NCBI RefSeq assembly: GCF_025790165.1
Contig: NZ_CP094970.1
Location: 868,001-932,000, forward strand
DNA: 64,000 nt
From: Solicola gregarius
GTDB taxonomy: Bacteria; Actinomycetota; Actinomycetes; Propionibacteriales; Nocardioidaceae
Direction of reading: 5' to 3'
Shown here: in pieces, positions 1-9,055 of the stretch
Position numbering within the stretch: position 1 is the stretch's first letter
How the letters are laid out: every line of letters begins with the position of its first letter
Position numbers and translations under genes: made by a program
The notes under the pieces: generated by a model
What the model was told of the DNA's origin: nothing
The model's input: only the letters and a program-made list of their open reading frames with translations
Database searches by the model: none

Positions 1-368
1 CGGGCGGCCGCCAGCCTCTCCGCGACGGCATCACCTGCAAACGCCGTGAAGAGCGGCACGTAGACCGCACCTGTTCGCCAGATCCCCAGCAGGACGGTGA
101 CAAGCTCGACACTCTTGCCCATCAGGCTCGCGACCCGATCCCCTTCACCCACCCCCATCGACGACAGAGCGCCCGCGACATGCTGCGAGGTCTCGGTGAG
201 CTCGCCGTACGACACCTCTGTCAGTACGAGGCTCTCGTCCATCACACGTAGGGCGGTCGCCTCGGCGGGATGCCTGTCGCACAACGTCCACGCGGCGCCT
301 CGGTCCGTCGACCAGAAGCTGTCGCGTATCTCCTCGACCCGAGCATCGACACCGGTCAAAGCCGTCAT
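1..368 (-). CDS. AMP-dependent acyl-CoA synthetase/ligase, N-terminal part
   Basis: The minus strand encodes about 122 residues from an ATG at 366-368 to the window edge, with AAGGGAG upstream as ribosome site. The protein opens in the style of acyl-CoA ligases: a WTLCDRHP stretch, then VSYGELTETSQHVAGAL, then GEGDRVASLMGKSVELVTVLLG, and RTGAVYVPLF. These are the usual N-terminal ligase blocks. The family activates a carboxylic acid as acyl-AMP and transfers it to CoA. The catalytic C-terminal blocks lie outside the window, so the substrate cannot be judged. The gene is divergent from a TetR gene, a common arrangement for regulated acid-activating enzymes. Confidence 0.8.
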   Translation of the reverse strand, partial: MTALTGVDARVEEIRDSFWSTDRGAAWTLCDRHPAEATALRVMDESLVLTEVSYGELTETSQHVAGALSSMGVGEGDRVASLMGKSVELVTVLLGIWRTGAVYVPLFTAFAGDAVAERLAAA

Positions 369-468
369 CAGAGCACTCCCTTGGTGGGTAATCTAGACAG
401 TATTTTCGTACCCCTAAACGTACCTCATACCGATTGAGAGCACCAGCGACCGTGCTAACGTTCCCTCC

Positions 469-1092
469 ATGCGAGGGGGACCACGCCAGGGCACCGAGAT
501 CCGAACGCCACGCAAGCGGCGCGTCGATACGGACCGCCGGGAGGAGCTACTCGCCCGGGTCGAGGAGATCGTCCTCGCCGAGGGCTTCACGAGTGTGACC
601 GTCGAGGAGCTGTCACAGCGGCTGCGCTGCTCGAAGGCGACGCTGTACAGCATCGCGAGCACCAAGGAGCAGCTCGTCGTTTCCACGGTCAGGCACTTCT
701 TCGCCACGGCCGCGGCCACGATCGAAGAGGCGGTCTCCGCCGAGCCGGACAGCCGCAAGCGAATCAAGACCTACCTCGACGGCGTCGGCAGTGCGATGCG
801 CCGCAACTCTCCAGCGTTCTACGACGACATGGTCTCGTACGGCCCGACGGCCGAGATTTATCGACGCAATACCGCGAGCGCGGCAACTCGCGTGCGCGAA
901 CTCATAGACGACGGCGTCGGCAAGGGACACTTCCGCGCAACCGACGGACTCCTCGCAGCACAAGTCGTCGCACTGGCGATCGATGGTGTCCAGTCCGGCG
1001 TCGTCCTCGAGGCGACCGGGCTCTCACCAGGCGACGCGTTCGCGGAGCTGGGCGACCTGCTGCTCTACGGCCTCACCCATGCGTCCGGGTAG
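469..1092 (+). CDS. TetR family transcriptional regulator
   Basis: This 207-residue protein has a TetR-type helix-turn-helix near residues 20-65 (RREELLARVEEIVLAEGFTS, then VEELSQRLRCSKATLYSIAS) and an all-helical C-terminal ligand/dimer region. It is divergent from the acyl-CoA ligase at 1-368 with about 100 bp between them, so it probably controls that gene and itself. Two CGTAC half-sites at about 411-424 are the only operator-like signal I see. The ligand is unknown. Confidence 0.85.
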   Translation: MRGGPRQGTEIRTPRKRRVDTDRREELLARVEEIVLAEGFTSVTVEELSQRLRCSKATLYSIASTKEQLVVSTVRHFFATAAATIEEAVSAEPDSRKRIKTYLDGVGSAMRRNSPAFYDDMVSYGPTAEIYRRNTASAATRVRELIDDGVGKGHFRATDGLLAAQVVALAIDGVQSGVVLEATGLSPGDAFAELGDLLLYGLTHASG

Positions 1093-1323
1093 CGGCGTCC
1101 AGGCCGAATCGCCCTACCTGCCCTTTATCCCGTCTCGCCGGGAACTCGATGCTTGCGAGGTTCACGACGGCGAGTCCCTGGTCTGTAAGCGCGTCAGCGG
1201 ACCGGTCTCGGCTAGGTATCGCCGACTGCATGGCGTGGTGATATCGGACAGCGCGGGGGGCGGGTGTACTGAGACGTCGGTCGCAGACACGAGGTCCGGA
1301 TGTCGGTGGACGCTACCGAATGG

Positions 1324-2634
1324 TCACTGGTCGGTTCGCTCCTGCGCCGGGCTTGACGTCCGAGGTACCACCCACCGGCGGACGATGGGCGCTACCACGA
1401 GAATCGCGATCATCGTCGTGACCGCCCACACTCCCGTCAGGCCCGCCACGGCGAGCGCGAGCCCGGCGAGAGGCGCGCTCAACGCAGCGGCGAGTCCCAT
1501 CACGGACTCGCCAATACCCTCCACGTGGGTACGCAGTGGTGGCGCGACGGAAGAGGCCAGCATCGTGCTGCCGCCGACTACGCCGCAATTCCAGCCAACC
1601 CCGAGCGCAATCAGCACCGCGCTGGTCGCCCATGCGTTCTCCACGGTGGTGATGGCGCCGGCGATCCCGGTGCAGATCAGGAGGACGATCCCGAACGCAG
1701 CGACGGCCGTCGGCCCCGCATGGTCGGCCAGCCAGCCGGTGACGGGCGACGGCGCGAACATGCCGGCGACATGGATGGAGATCACCACGCCAATGAGGGT
1801 CAGGGTGTGGCCATGCGCCGTCATCTCCACCGGGGCGACTGTCATCACCGCGACCATGATCAGATTGCTGGCCGCGAGCAGGACCAATGCGAGGCGGACA
1901 TCGCGAGTGCCCAGGGCGTCAGCGATCTCGCGAAGGGTGGCGCCGCCACGACGAACCGGCGAAGTCGGTCGTGCGATGGCCCGGTCGACGGCCGGGACCG
2001 CCAACGCGAGCAGCAGGCCCGCGACACCGAAGGCGACGAGAGCGACCGCGTAGAGGCCGGCCAGTCGCGGCAGACTGAGGGCGGTCATCAGTGCACCGCT
2101 GGGGCCGAGCAGGTTGGGGCTCGCGACCGCGCCCAGCGCGGCGGCCGCCAGCACGGTTCCCAATCCCCGTCCGCTCGTGTGCTGACCGCCGAGCTCGGCA
2201 GCGGCGTATCGGGTGAGGAAGATCGCGGCGTTGGCGGCGCCCAGAAAGGTGCTACCGAGCAGCAGCAGGATGACGCTGTGTGTCGTCGTCGCGGCAATCG
2301 AGACCAGGGCACCGAGCGCACCGACCGCATAGCCGAGCGCAAGACTGCGTGGCCGCCCGGCGCGGGCGCTGCGTCGTGAGATCAACAGCGCGGCAACGGC
2401 CGAGCCGGCGACCAGCATGCCCAGAGGGAGACCTGCACCGGCACCGGAGATCAACGCAGCGCCCAGAAGTGCCCCGGTGGTACCACCGGCTGCCAGACCC
2501 AGCGCCCCGATCGCGGTAGTCAGGGCGAGCGTGGCGAGCAACAGTTCGGTCTTAGCGGGCAACGTTACGTTCCTCGGTGGACTCGAGCGTGAGCGCGCCC
2601 GCACCGCAAACCGCCGGGCAAGTGACCGCACCAC
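1324..2634 (-). CDS. MFS transporter (12-TM exporter-like)
   Basis: The product is about 436 residues of alternating hydrophobic segments, typical of a 12-helix major facilitator. A charged loop in the middle (residues about 225-245, with RPTSPVRRGG) separates the two six-helix bundles. The long basic N-terminus (MVRSLARRFAVRARSR) may not be translated: a TTG at 2562 follows GAGGA and begins directly before the first membrane segment. The substrate cannot be read from sequence. The stretch 1093-1323 downstream holds no gene that I can see. Confidence 0.8.
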   Translation of the reverse strand: MVRSLARRFAVRARSRSSPPRNVTLPAKTELLLATLALTTAIGALGLAAGGTTGALLGAALISGAGAGLPLGMLVAGSAVAALLISRRSARAGRPRSLALGYAVGALGALVSIAATTTHSVILLLLGSTFLGAANAAIFLTRYAAAELGGQHTSGRGLGTVLAAAALGAVASPNLLGPSGALMTALSLPRLAGLYAVALVAFGVAGLLLALAVPAVDRAIARPTSPVRRGGATLREIADALGTRDVRLALVLLAASNLIMVAVMTVAPVEMTAHGHTLTLIGVVISIHVAGMFAPSPVTGWLADHAGPTAVAAFGIVLLICTGIAGAITTVENAWATSAVLIALGVGWNCGVVGGSTMLASSVAPPLRTHVEGIGESVMGLAAALSAPLAGLALAVAGLTGVWAVTTMIAILVVAPIVRRWVVPRTSSPAQERTDQ

Positions 2635-2695
2635 CCATGCGATACCGGCTGTCGGATAAGGAAGCTCGTGTAGCGAGGTTGACCGACTCCACCTG

Positions 2696-3514
2696 CTAGG
2701 GGCCCTCGTCGCGCCACAGCTTCACCGCTTGTGCGTGGCTCACGTGGATTCCGATTTCGGTCAGGACAGGATGGAACTGGTCGCGTTCGAGGTTGTCCTC
2801 GGTGCTCGTGCCGCCGGGACGTGTCTGCGTGAGACGTCGACCACGCAGCACGCTCAGACGTGCCTCGTCCTTGGCGATGGCGACCAGGTGGTCGCGAAAC
2901 GGTGAGCTCGGGTGCGATTGGGTGAAGTGGTTGGCCATCGTGATGTCGGAGGCGTGTTGTGGTTCGTCGGTGAAGCTGTAGAGGGTTCGCCATTGCTCGC
3001 CGTGTCGCTCAAGCAGCATGCGCTCGCCCGTCGTGCCCTGTTCCAACCGGTAGGTCCAGCCGCCCTGTCGGTGGATCGCTCCGACGTCGTCCCAGGGAAG
3101 GGGCCAGAGGAGCCCGCCACCGAAGCCGACGTCGGCGAGCCATTGCTGTTGATCGGAGCGAACGTGCAGCAGCATGTGCGTGCGTGGACGAGGCCGGGCG
3201 GCGTCGTGACCGATTCGGGCCAGCAGCCGGTCGACGTCGAAGCCAATACGGTCGAGCGCTGCGGCGAACAGGACGCCGTGTTCATAGCAGTAGCCGCCAC
3301 GACGGTGCCGAACGAGCTTGTCCTGGACGGCATCGAGGCCGGTCTCGACGCCGCCGCCTTGGCGTACGTCGATGTTCTCGAACGGGATGCGGGCCACGTG
3401 CGCTCGGTGTAGGTCCCCGAGTGTCGGACCGGTCACGTCGAGGTCCCCGGGGAACCCGATACGCGCAAGGTAGGCGTCCAGGTCGAGGCGTTCGACCTGC
3501 CACTCCCCGGTCAC
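2696..3514 (-). CDS. nat: Arylamine N-acetyltransferase
   Basis: The product transfers acetyl from acetyl-CoA to arylamines and hydrazines in the cytoplasm. At 272 residues it matches bacterial NATs. The catalytic triad is visible: Cys76 in RRGGYCYEHG, His113 in RTHMLLHV and Asp128 in WLADVGFGGG. The common RIPFENID motif occurs at residues 42-49. The residue after YEH is Gly rather than the usual Asn. The start ATG overlaps the stop of the upstream hydrolase gene by 4 bp, making it the last gene of a three-gene operon with a hydrolase and WrbA. The set suggests xenobiotic detoxification. Confidence 0.92.
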   Translation of the reverse strand: MTGEWQVERLDLDAYLARIGFPGDLDVTGPTLGDLHRAHVARIPFENIDVRQGGGVETGLDAVQDKLVRHRRGGYCYEHGVLFAAALDRIGFDVDRLLARIGHDAARPRPRTHMLLHVRSDQQQWLADVGFGGGLLWPLPWDDVGAIHRQGGWTYRLEQGTTGERMLLERHGEQWRTLYSFTDEPQHASDITMANHFTQSHPSSPFRDHLVAIAKDEARLSVLRGRRLTQTRPGGTSTEDNLERDQFHPVLTEIGIHVSHAQAVKLWRDEGP

Positions 3515-4086
3515 CCCGGGATCCGCTGTCCTGTGATGTTCACGCCGGCGGCAGTGAGTGCGGCGATGGCGGCCTCGTCGCCGTCCGCGTGGGCGTGGAC
3601 GAAAGCGGTTGCCTCCAGCGGCATGGTGACGTGGTATCCGAGGCGCCGGGCGTCTCGTGCGGTCGCGGATACGCAGACATCAGCGGCGAGTCCGACGACG
3701 GTGACGTGTTCGACGTTGGCACGGCGCAGGTGGGCGGCAAGCATGCTGAGCCCGCCGTCACCGGCCTCGCCCGCAACCTGCTCGGCCGTCGAGGTGAGGA
3801 CGAACCCGGAGAACCCGCCGTTCTTCCCGGGTCCCTTGTCTACAAGGGTGCCCCGCGCGTTGAGGCCCGGGTAGAGGTCGGTCTGACCATCAGGATCGCC
3901 CACCGGCAGGTCGATGGGAGCGACGTCCCTGGTGTAGAACACGGGCCGGCCATCGTCGGCCGCCTCCACGACTCGTTCATTGACCGCGGCGACGACTCGG
4001 TCCGCCCCCTCGACGGGAAGTCCGGCCGCGGGGTCGACGAAGGCGTTCTGCATGTCGACGACGATGAGTGCGGATCGCATCGTCAC
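3511..4086 (-). CDS. Isochorismatase-family cysteine hydrolase (nicotinamidase-like)
   Basis: This 191-residue protein shows the family triad: Asp11 in LIVVDMQNAF, a Lys in LVDKGPGKN (about residue 84) and the nucleophile Cys in GLAADVCVSATARDA (about residue 138). The GLAxDxCV context and overall length resemble nicotinamidases/pyrazinamidases, but the metal-site histidines are not clear, so the substrate stays open. It overlaps both neighbours by 4 bp and is therefore co-translated with nat and wrbA. Confidence 0.85.
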   Translation of the reverse strand: MTMRSALIVVDMQNAFVDPAAGLPVEGADRVVAAVNERVVEAADDGRPVFYTRDVAPIDLPVGDPDGQTDLYPGLNARGTLVDKGPGKNGGFSGFVLTSTAEQVAGEAGDGGLSMLAAHLRRANVEHVTVVGLAADVCVSATARDARRLGYHVTMPLEATAFVHAHADGDEAAIAALTAAGVNITGQRIPG

Positions 4087-4733
4087 GTCCCTGCCGTCGC
4101 GCCGGCTGCCGAGAGTTCAGCGGATGACCGTCGGTCGGGTCGCAGCAGCGCGGCGATCCGGGTGACGCGTGCGCCCTGACGGCGTGCCGCCGTGAGAACC
4201 GCCTCGCCCGGTGCTCCGCCGCCCGAGGGATGTGCCGTGCCATAGGGGTTGCCGCCGGCAGCGGTGAACGCTTCATGCGTGTAGCCGTTGGGAACGATGA
4301 TCGCGCCCCAGTGATGCATCGTGTTGTACAACGCCAACAGTGTCGACTCGTTGCCGCCATGGGCGTTTATGGCACTGGTGAATGCCGTCGCGGCCTTGTC
4401 CGCAAGGTCACCGGCCGCCCACAGGGCTGCTGTTGTATCGAGGAACTGTTTCAGCTGAGCACTGACATTCCCATACCGCGTCGGCGTGCCGAACGCGTAC
4501 CCGTCGGCCCAACGCAGATCGTCGTGACCGACCTCCGGGACCTCGGCAGTCGCGTTCAGATGTGCACGCCACTGAGGGTTCGAGTCGATCGCCTCATCGG
4601 GGGCGAGCTCTGCGGCTCGACGCAACCGAACCTCCGCCCCCGCACTCCGCGCTCCGTCGGCGACAGCCTGCGCGAGCGCGTACACGTTGCCGGTCGCAGA
4701 GTAGTAGACAACCGCAATTCTAGTCATGATCAC
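4083..4733 (-). CDS. wrbA: WrbA-type NAD(P)H:quinone oxidoreductase
   Basis: The product is a flavodoxin-fold quinone reductase that passes two electrons from NAD(P)H to quinones through FMN. The phosphate loop YYSATGNVYALA starts near residue 10. The family markers FGTPTRYGNVSAQLKQFLD and TSAINAHGGNESTLLALYNTMHHWG are both present. The C-terminal tail beyond residue 195 is Ala-rich and not typical. It is the first gene of the wrbA-hydrolase-nat operon. Its start lies about 20 bp from a perfect palindrome shared with the divergent TetR gene. Confidence 0.92.
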   Translation of the reverse strand: MIMTRIAVVYYSATGNVYALAQAVADGARSAGAEVRLRRAAELAPDEAIDSNPQWRAHLNATAEVPEVGHDDLRWADGYAFGTPTRYGNVSAQLKQFLDTTAALWAAGDLADKAATAFTSAINAHGGNESTLLALYNTMHHWGAIIVPNGYTHEAFTAAGGNPYGTAHPSGGGAPGEAVLTAARRQGARVTRIAALLRPDRRSSAELSAAGATAGT

Positions 4734-4751
4734 TCCTCACTCGTGGGTGCC

Positions 4752-4778
4752 AGTAACTATACATAGTGTATAGTTACT
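4752..4778. promoter_or_regulatory. Perfect 27-bp palindrome, probable TetR operator
   Basis: Twelve-base arms AGTAACTATACA and TGTATAGTTACT flank a 3-base centre (TAG) in the short gap between wrbA (start 4733) and the divergent TetR gene (start 4810). A palindrome of this size and position is the classic layout for a TetR repressor that controls both directions. The site is AT-rich and would overlap the promoters. Confidence 0.85.
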
Positions 4779-4809
4779 TTCAACGGCCGACCAAACAGGA
4801 GGACCGGCA

Positions 4810-5442
4810 ATGAGCAGGGACAGCATCGATGAGCCGAGGACCCAGCGCAGCCGGCGCACCCGTGAGGCACTGCTCACCACCGCCCGCACGATCCTCGAGG
4901 AGGGCGGGTTCGACGCATTGACCATGTCCTCGGTCGCGGACCGCGCCGGTGTCACGCGGCGCACCGCGTACCTGCACTTCGACAGCAGGGGCAAGCTCGT
5001 GACTGCACTGTTCGACCACAACACAGCGGCCGAAGGCCTGGAAAGATCGCTCGCTCGCGTATGGGACGCGCCCGACGCAGCGACCGCCATCGACGAATGG
5101 GCAGCACACTTGGCCCGCTACCACCCTCGGCTCGTCGCCGTGGACCGCGCCATCGAACACGCGCATCGCAGCGACCCTGATGTGGCCGCCCTGCGGGCAA
5201 AAGTGGTCGCCGCCAAGCTCGCACACTGCCGACGCCTCGTCCGGTGGCTCGCAGACGAACACAGCCTGGCACCGGACTGGACCACCCGATCCGCCGCCGA
5301 CATGCTCTACTCCCTGATCTCCACCGACCTCATCGAAGCCCTCACTACCGACCGCGGGTGGTCAAAACAACGCCTCGCTCGCCACCTCGGGGTGACGTTC
5401 CGCGCCGCCTTCGTCGCCGACCCCAATCGGACCGCGCAGTGA
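4810..5442 (+). CDS. TetR family transcriptional regulator
   Basis: The 210-residue protein carries a TetR helix-turn-helix at about residues 12-60 (RRTREALLTTARTILEEGGF, then MSSVADRAGVTRRTAYLHF). The C-terminal domain is helical and ligand-binding. It follows AGGAGG-like sequence at about 4796-4803. It is divergent from the wrbA operon with a 27-bp palindrome between, and its stop overlaps the GTG start of a LysE-type exporter. A single regulator probably controls detoxification and export. Confidence 0.88.
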   Translation: MSRDSIDEPRTQRSRRTREALLTTARTILEEGGFDALTMSSVADRAGVTRRTAYLHFDSRGKLVTALFDHNTAAEGLERSLARVWDAPDAATAIDEWAAHLARYHPRLVAVDRAIEHAHRSDPDVAALRAKVVAAKLAHCRRLVRWLADEHSLAPDWTTRSAADMLYSLISTDLIEALTTDRGWSKQRLARHLGVTFRAAFVADPNRTAQ

Positions 5443-6062
5443 TCACCATCACCGCCATGGCCACGTTCATCGGCGTCGTGCTCCTCGGAGCGGTCTCGCC
5501 CGGCCCTGACTTCTTCGTCCTGACCCACCGCACCGCCACATCCGGACGCACCGCCGGACTCGCATGCGCCACGGGGATGGGCACCGGAATCCTCACCTGG
5601 GCGATCGCCGTATCGGGCGGCCTCGCGGCACTCGTGTCTGCATCGGTGCCGATGTTCACCGCGGTCAAGCTTGCCGGCGCGGTCTACCTGGTTCTGCTCG
5701 GATTGCGCACTTGGCTCCGGCTCTTACACGGCGACGACATCGAGCTCACCGAGACAACCGGAGTCACCACCGGGAGGTGGCGATCGTTTCGCGAGGGCCT
5801 GATCTGCAACCTGCTGAATCCCAAGGTCGCCGTGTTCTACCTGGCCCTGATGCCACAATTTGTCCCGCACGGCTCCAGGGCGCCGACAACCATGTTGCTA
5901 GCCGTCCTTGCTGCGGCCACCGTGCTCGGCTGGTATCTCCTCGTCACCTATGCCGTGAGCGTCCTGCGCGGGATGCTCACGTCGCGCCGGGTCCGCCGCG
6001 GCCTCGACGCCACTACCGGCGCCATACTCATCGGCCTCGGCATCAAGATCGCCAGCACCTAA
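5439..6062 (+). CDS. LysE family translocator
   Basis: The protein has 207 residues with about six membrane segments. It starts at a GTG that overlaps the TetR stop (GTGA). The LysE/RhtB family signature is visible near the start (GVVLLGAVSPGPDFFVLTHR), and the GLICNLLNPKVAVFYLALMPQF block in the middle is diagnostic. Members export amino acids or small polar compounds. The reading frame is open well upstream (to 5244), but that part is antisense-like and inside the TetR gene, so the later start is preferred. Confidence 0.9.
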   Translation: MITITAMATFIGVVLLGAVSPGPDFFVLTHRTATSGRTAGLACATGMGTGILTWAIAVSGGLAALVSASVPMFTAVKLAGAVYLVLLGLRTWLRLLHGDDIELTETTGVTTGRWRSFREGLICNLLNPKVAVFYLALMPQFVPHGSRAPTTMLLAVLAAATVLGWYLLVTYAVSVLRGMLTSRRVRRGLDATTGAILIGLGIKIAST

Positions 6063-6423
6063 CCCCCGCCGCGTTCGGCCCAGCGGACGTTGTCGTCATT
6101 CACAACGCGTCCGGGCAGGCACCGCCAGCCGTTTTACCTCGGCACAGAACGGAGCCCTCAAGTCCACGGCTTACGACGACGGTGACCAGAGTTTCGCCGG
6201 CGGGTTGTCCGGCTATGCGCGAACTGGATCGCCGCACGCTTCCTGGACGAGCCCTGAGTACCGTCCCGGTTGGAGAGAAGCTACCTCCGGTAAAGCAGAA
6301 CCCAGTCGAGGGATCATCGTGGCATCTGCACGGCACCGGAGCACGACAGTCTCGGAGGGGCACCGTATCTGAACGGTGTCTTTAGACTATTCGGCTCCAC
6401 GCCACTTGATTGAGGTTGAAAGC
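6063..6423. other. Intergenic stretch with a small hairpin
   Basis: No convincing gene. A 6-bp hairpin CACCGT/ACGGTG lies at 6361-6378 followed by TCTTT, which could act as a weak terminator or leader structure before the secreted protein gene at 6424. Both strands are open in places, but the predicted peptides are low complexity. Confidence 0.4.
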
Positions 6424-6777
6424 ATGAGTTTCGAGAAGTCCGTCTGGGTGAAAGTCGCCGCCGCGATGATCGGTTCGCTCGTTGTCCTGGCGGCCAGCCC
6501 TGCCGTCGCGAGCGAGTCAACAGAGCCTGATTCGCCTCCTCCCACCCAGATGAGCCGAGGAGGCATGGCAATGTTTGGTGAACCTCAGCTCCACAGCGTC
6601 TGGGGGAGCATGCCAGACTGCCTGAGAAAGGGAGAGGAAGTACTGCGCTCATTGCCGGAAACATACAGCGGAGAATGCGCGGAAGACTACGTTGACCCGA
6701 ATTGGCCGTTCACGCTATACATCTATTCGGGTGGAACAGACACGCGAGCGCAACAAGCAGTCAGACGATCGAGCTAA
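6424..6777 (+). CDS. Small secreted protein of unknown function
   Basis: The 117-residue product starts MSFEKSVWVKVAAAMIGSL with a hydrophobic core and an ASPAVASES cleavage-like site, so it is probably exported through Sec. The mature part has two cysteines (in SMPDCLRKGEE and YSGECAEDY) and ends RRSS. The start at 6424 is chosen over 6376 because it puts the signal peptide at the N-terminus and follows a GAGG-like site. I do not recognise a family. The gap 6778-7083 that follows holds no clear gene. Confidence 0.55.
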   Translation: MSFEKSVWVKVAAAMIGSLVVLAASPAVASESTEPDSPPPTQMSRGGMAMFGEPQLHSVWGSMPDCLRKGEEVLRSLPETYSGECAEDYVDPNWPFTLYIYSGGTDTRAQQAVRRSS

Positions 6778-7083
6778 TGACTTGGGCTCGCAATCGAAAG
6801 ATGGCTCGGCCGCACACCACACGGACATTCGCCGAAGCCGACGCCCCCCCAGTGCCGCCAGGTGATCAGGATCCAACCACCGCGAGAGCGGCACCATCAC
6901 CCTGACACTGGCTTGACGCTAGATTCGGAACAGTTCAGCGGCGTCCGAATCATCCTGAGGCCCGGCAGCAATATGGCAGCGACATGGAATCGGAGCAAGG
7001 GATCGTGGGTCCCGCAGCTCGGGTGCGCCGTTTCTTTGCCCACCATCCTGCGTTCTTCGCAGGCGAACAACCGGAGATGAAAT

Positions 7084-7494
7084 ATGCGATTCAGACTCAT
7101 TGGCCCCCTTCTGGCCGTCTCCGCGACAGCGATGACCCTTTCGGTACCCGCCAGCTCTGCAGCCACACCGAGCCCGGGGCTGGAGAATCAGCCGCGTGTC
7201 AGTGTGTCCGCTGACGGCTGGGACAGATGTCCGCACGGCAACCTTTGCCTGTTTGACCTCCCAAATGGCGAAGGGGATTTTCTTGCATATTCGTCGGCGA
7301 CCGGGGTTCCTGCCCTCGGCGCTTGGGACAATCGGATCAGCTCCGTCTGGAACCGCAGTCCTTACTATGCGGACACCTTCCGCAACCCGGATTTCCAAGG
7401 TGAAATGACGTCGTGGGATCGCTATGGGATGCCAGTCAATTTGTCCATCCCGGGCTCGGACAATTCAATCTCGTCCTTTCAGCTTCGACTGTAA
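7084..7494 (+). CDS. Secreted peptidase inhibitor family I36-like protein
   Basis: The 136-residue product has a clear signal peptide (RLIGPLLAVSATAMTLSVPA, cleavage near SSAA). The mature domain contains DRCPHGNLCLFDLPNGEGDF and later ISSVWNRSPYYADTFRNPDFQG, a pattern seen in I36/SMPI-type inhibitors and crystallin-like small secreted proteins of actinomycetes. It would act outside the cell on metalloproteases if the family call is right. The start follows GGAGATGAA. Confidence 0.7.
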   Translation: MRFRLIGPLLAVSATAMTLSVPASSAATPSPGLENQPRVSVSADGWDRCPHGNLCLFDLPNGEGDFLAYSSATGVPALGAWDNRISSVWNRSPYYADTFRNPDFQGEMTSWDRYGMPVNLSIPGSDNSISSFQLRL

Positions 7495-7496
7495 CT

Positions 7497-7885
7497 GACG
7501 ACGACCGACGCGCTTATGTGTCAGCGCTGGCGACAACGGCACACGAGGGGGCCGACGACCCGATCGCCGATCCACGTCAAAGAGTCGAACTTCTTGCCGC
7601 ATTCGCCAGCCGGTTTCGATCGCTGCTCGCAACGGTCATCGTCGGCACCGAGCCAGACCTCGCCACGGTAATCCGAGAGGCCACGATCGGGCCACCGTAC
7701 GAAGCGAACCGTGCCCGACTACACGGCGTCCTCGGCGATACGCCAGGACTGGCCACCCGAGCCGACATCGGCCCCGCATTGATATTGCTCGACCTACTCG
7801 TTCACGGCCAGACCCATCGAGCCAGCGGATCCGCGACGAGATCCTCCCACTCGTGCTCGACGCGTCACCAGTAGACGGTCACTGA
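7497..7885 (+). pseudogene. TetR-type regulator, C-terminal remnant with frameshift
   Basis: The frame around 7500-7815 reads like a TetR C-terminal domain (DPRQRVELLAAFASRFRSLL, later ADIGPALILLDLLVHGQTHR). The helix-turn-helix part is missing because the preceding 400 bp encode the I36-like protein. Near 7815-7825 the sense continues in another frame (IRDEILPLVLDASPVDGH, stop at 7883-7885). Loss of the DNA-binding domain plus a frameshift means this is a dead gene. Confidence 0.6.
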
Positions 7886-8032
7886 CAGATACCGGATGAC
7901 CACTGAACTCAAGCCGGGGTCTGTCAGGATGACCGGTGGATGCGACTTTGCGGGTCTCGTCGGGGGTCGATCCCGCCGGGAGCGAAGGTGACGACGTCAT
8001 TGTCGCGTCCGGGGACGAGTAGTGTCTGTCGC

Positions 8033-9055
8033 ATGCAGCCGACGTCCGGTCGTTCCGTTCGTCTGGAGGACGTTGCGCGACGAGCAGGGGTCTCGACCGC
8101 GACGGTGTCGCATGCGTTGAGAGGCGTCGGCCGGATGTCGGAGGCGACCCGAACCCGGGTACGCGCCGTGGCGCTCGACATGGGATACCAGCCGAACTCG
8201 GCGGCCCGGCGTCTCGCGGGTGGACGTGTCGGCCTGATCGCGGTCGCGTTCTCGCTGCCCGGAGAACTGCCGGTGGCACTCACCGACGTGGACTACTTCA
8301 GCAAGGCGATCCGAGCTGCGACGACTCGGGCGCACGAGCGGGACTACGCACTCGTCGTCGCCCCACCGAGGCCGCATGACACGCTGTGGGCTCGCGTGCC
8401 GCTGGACGGCGTAGTCGTGTTCGACCCGGTGGCCGGCGATCCGTTGCTGGACGAGCTCCGATCGCGTGATGTGCCGCTCGTACTGAGCGGACGCGACCCG
8501 GCGGGAAGTGACGACTACAGCGTCGACAACGATCACCTCACCGCTACGCTCACGGTGCTCGATCACCTCGCCGAGCGAGGCGCACGCAGGATCGCCTTAT
8601 TGGCGGGTGATCTGGGCGATTCTTTCACCGCCGACTGCGTCGAGGCGTACCGATGTTGGTGCCAGAGGCACCAGGTCGAGCAGCTCGTGACGACGGCGCC
8701 GTTCGGCCGGTTCGCTGATGTCGATGCGGTCGACCCGGTACTTGCAACAGTCGCGCCACCGGATGCGGTCTACGCCATCGTCGACGTGTTGGGGGCCTCG
8801 GTGCTCGAGGCGGCCGCTCGGCGCGGCGTGCGAGTACCGGGCGACCTCCTCGTAGCGGTTGCGGGCGACCGGTTGTCAGATACGTCGGTTGCGTTGACGA
8901 TGTTGGAGCTCGATCCCGCGCGTACGGCGACCGAGGCCGTCGACGTCCTGATCGAGCTGATCGAGGGGCAGCAACCGTCCGATCGAGATCGGCTGATCCC
9001 TACTCGGTTGGTGGAGCGGGAGTCCACGTCGTACCTCGAGGTCGGGATAGGATAG
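8033..9055 (+). CDS. LacI family transcriptional regulator
   Basis: The protein has 340 residues from ATG 8033. The LacI helix-turn-helix is at residues 9-31 (VRLEDVARRAGVSTATVSH), followed by the hinge-type region GYQPNSAARRLAGGRVG and a periplasmic-binding-protein-like sensor domain (FDPVAGDPLLDELRSRDVPL, VLDHLAERGARRIALLAGD). An earlier in-frame start at 7940 adds a segment with no family match. The neighbour it might control, the amine oxidase at 9000-9324, is broken. Confidence 0.88.
   Translation: MQPTSGRSVRLEDVARRAGVSTATVSHALRGVGRMSEATRTRVRAVALDMGYQPNSAARRLAGGRVGLIAVAFSLPGELPVALTDVDYFSKAIRAATTRAHERDYALVVAPPRPHDTLWARVPLDGVVVFDPVAGDPLLDELRSRDVPLVLSGRDPAGSDDYSVDNDHLTATLTVLDHLAERGARRIALLAGDLGDSFTADCVEAYRCWCQRHQVEQLVTTAPFGRFADVDAVDPVLATVAPPDAVYAIVDVLGASVLEAAARRGVRVPGDLLVAVAGDRLSDTSVALTMLELDPARTATEAVDVLIELIEGQQPSDRDRLIPTRLVERESTSYLEVGIG

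Noticed and set aside
97-396. Open frame on the plus strand opposite the acyl-CoA ligase
   Set aside because: The minus strand codes a clear ligase N-terminus with ribosome site; the plus-strand peptide is Ser/Arg/Pro-rich and without family features.
1525-2379. Long plus-strand frames opposite the MFS gene
   Set aside because: They are antisense shadows typical of GC-rich DNA; their products are hydrophilic low-complexity sequences.
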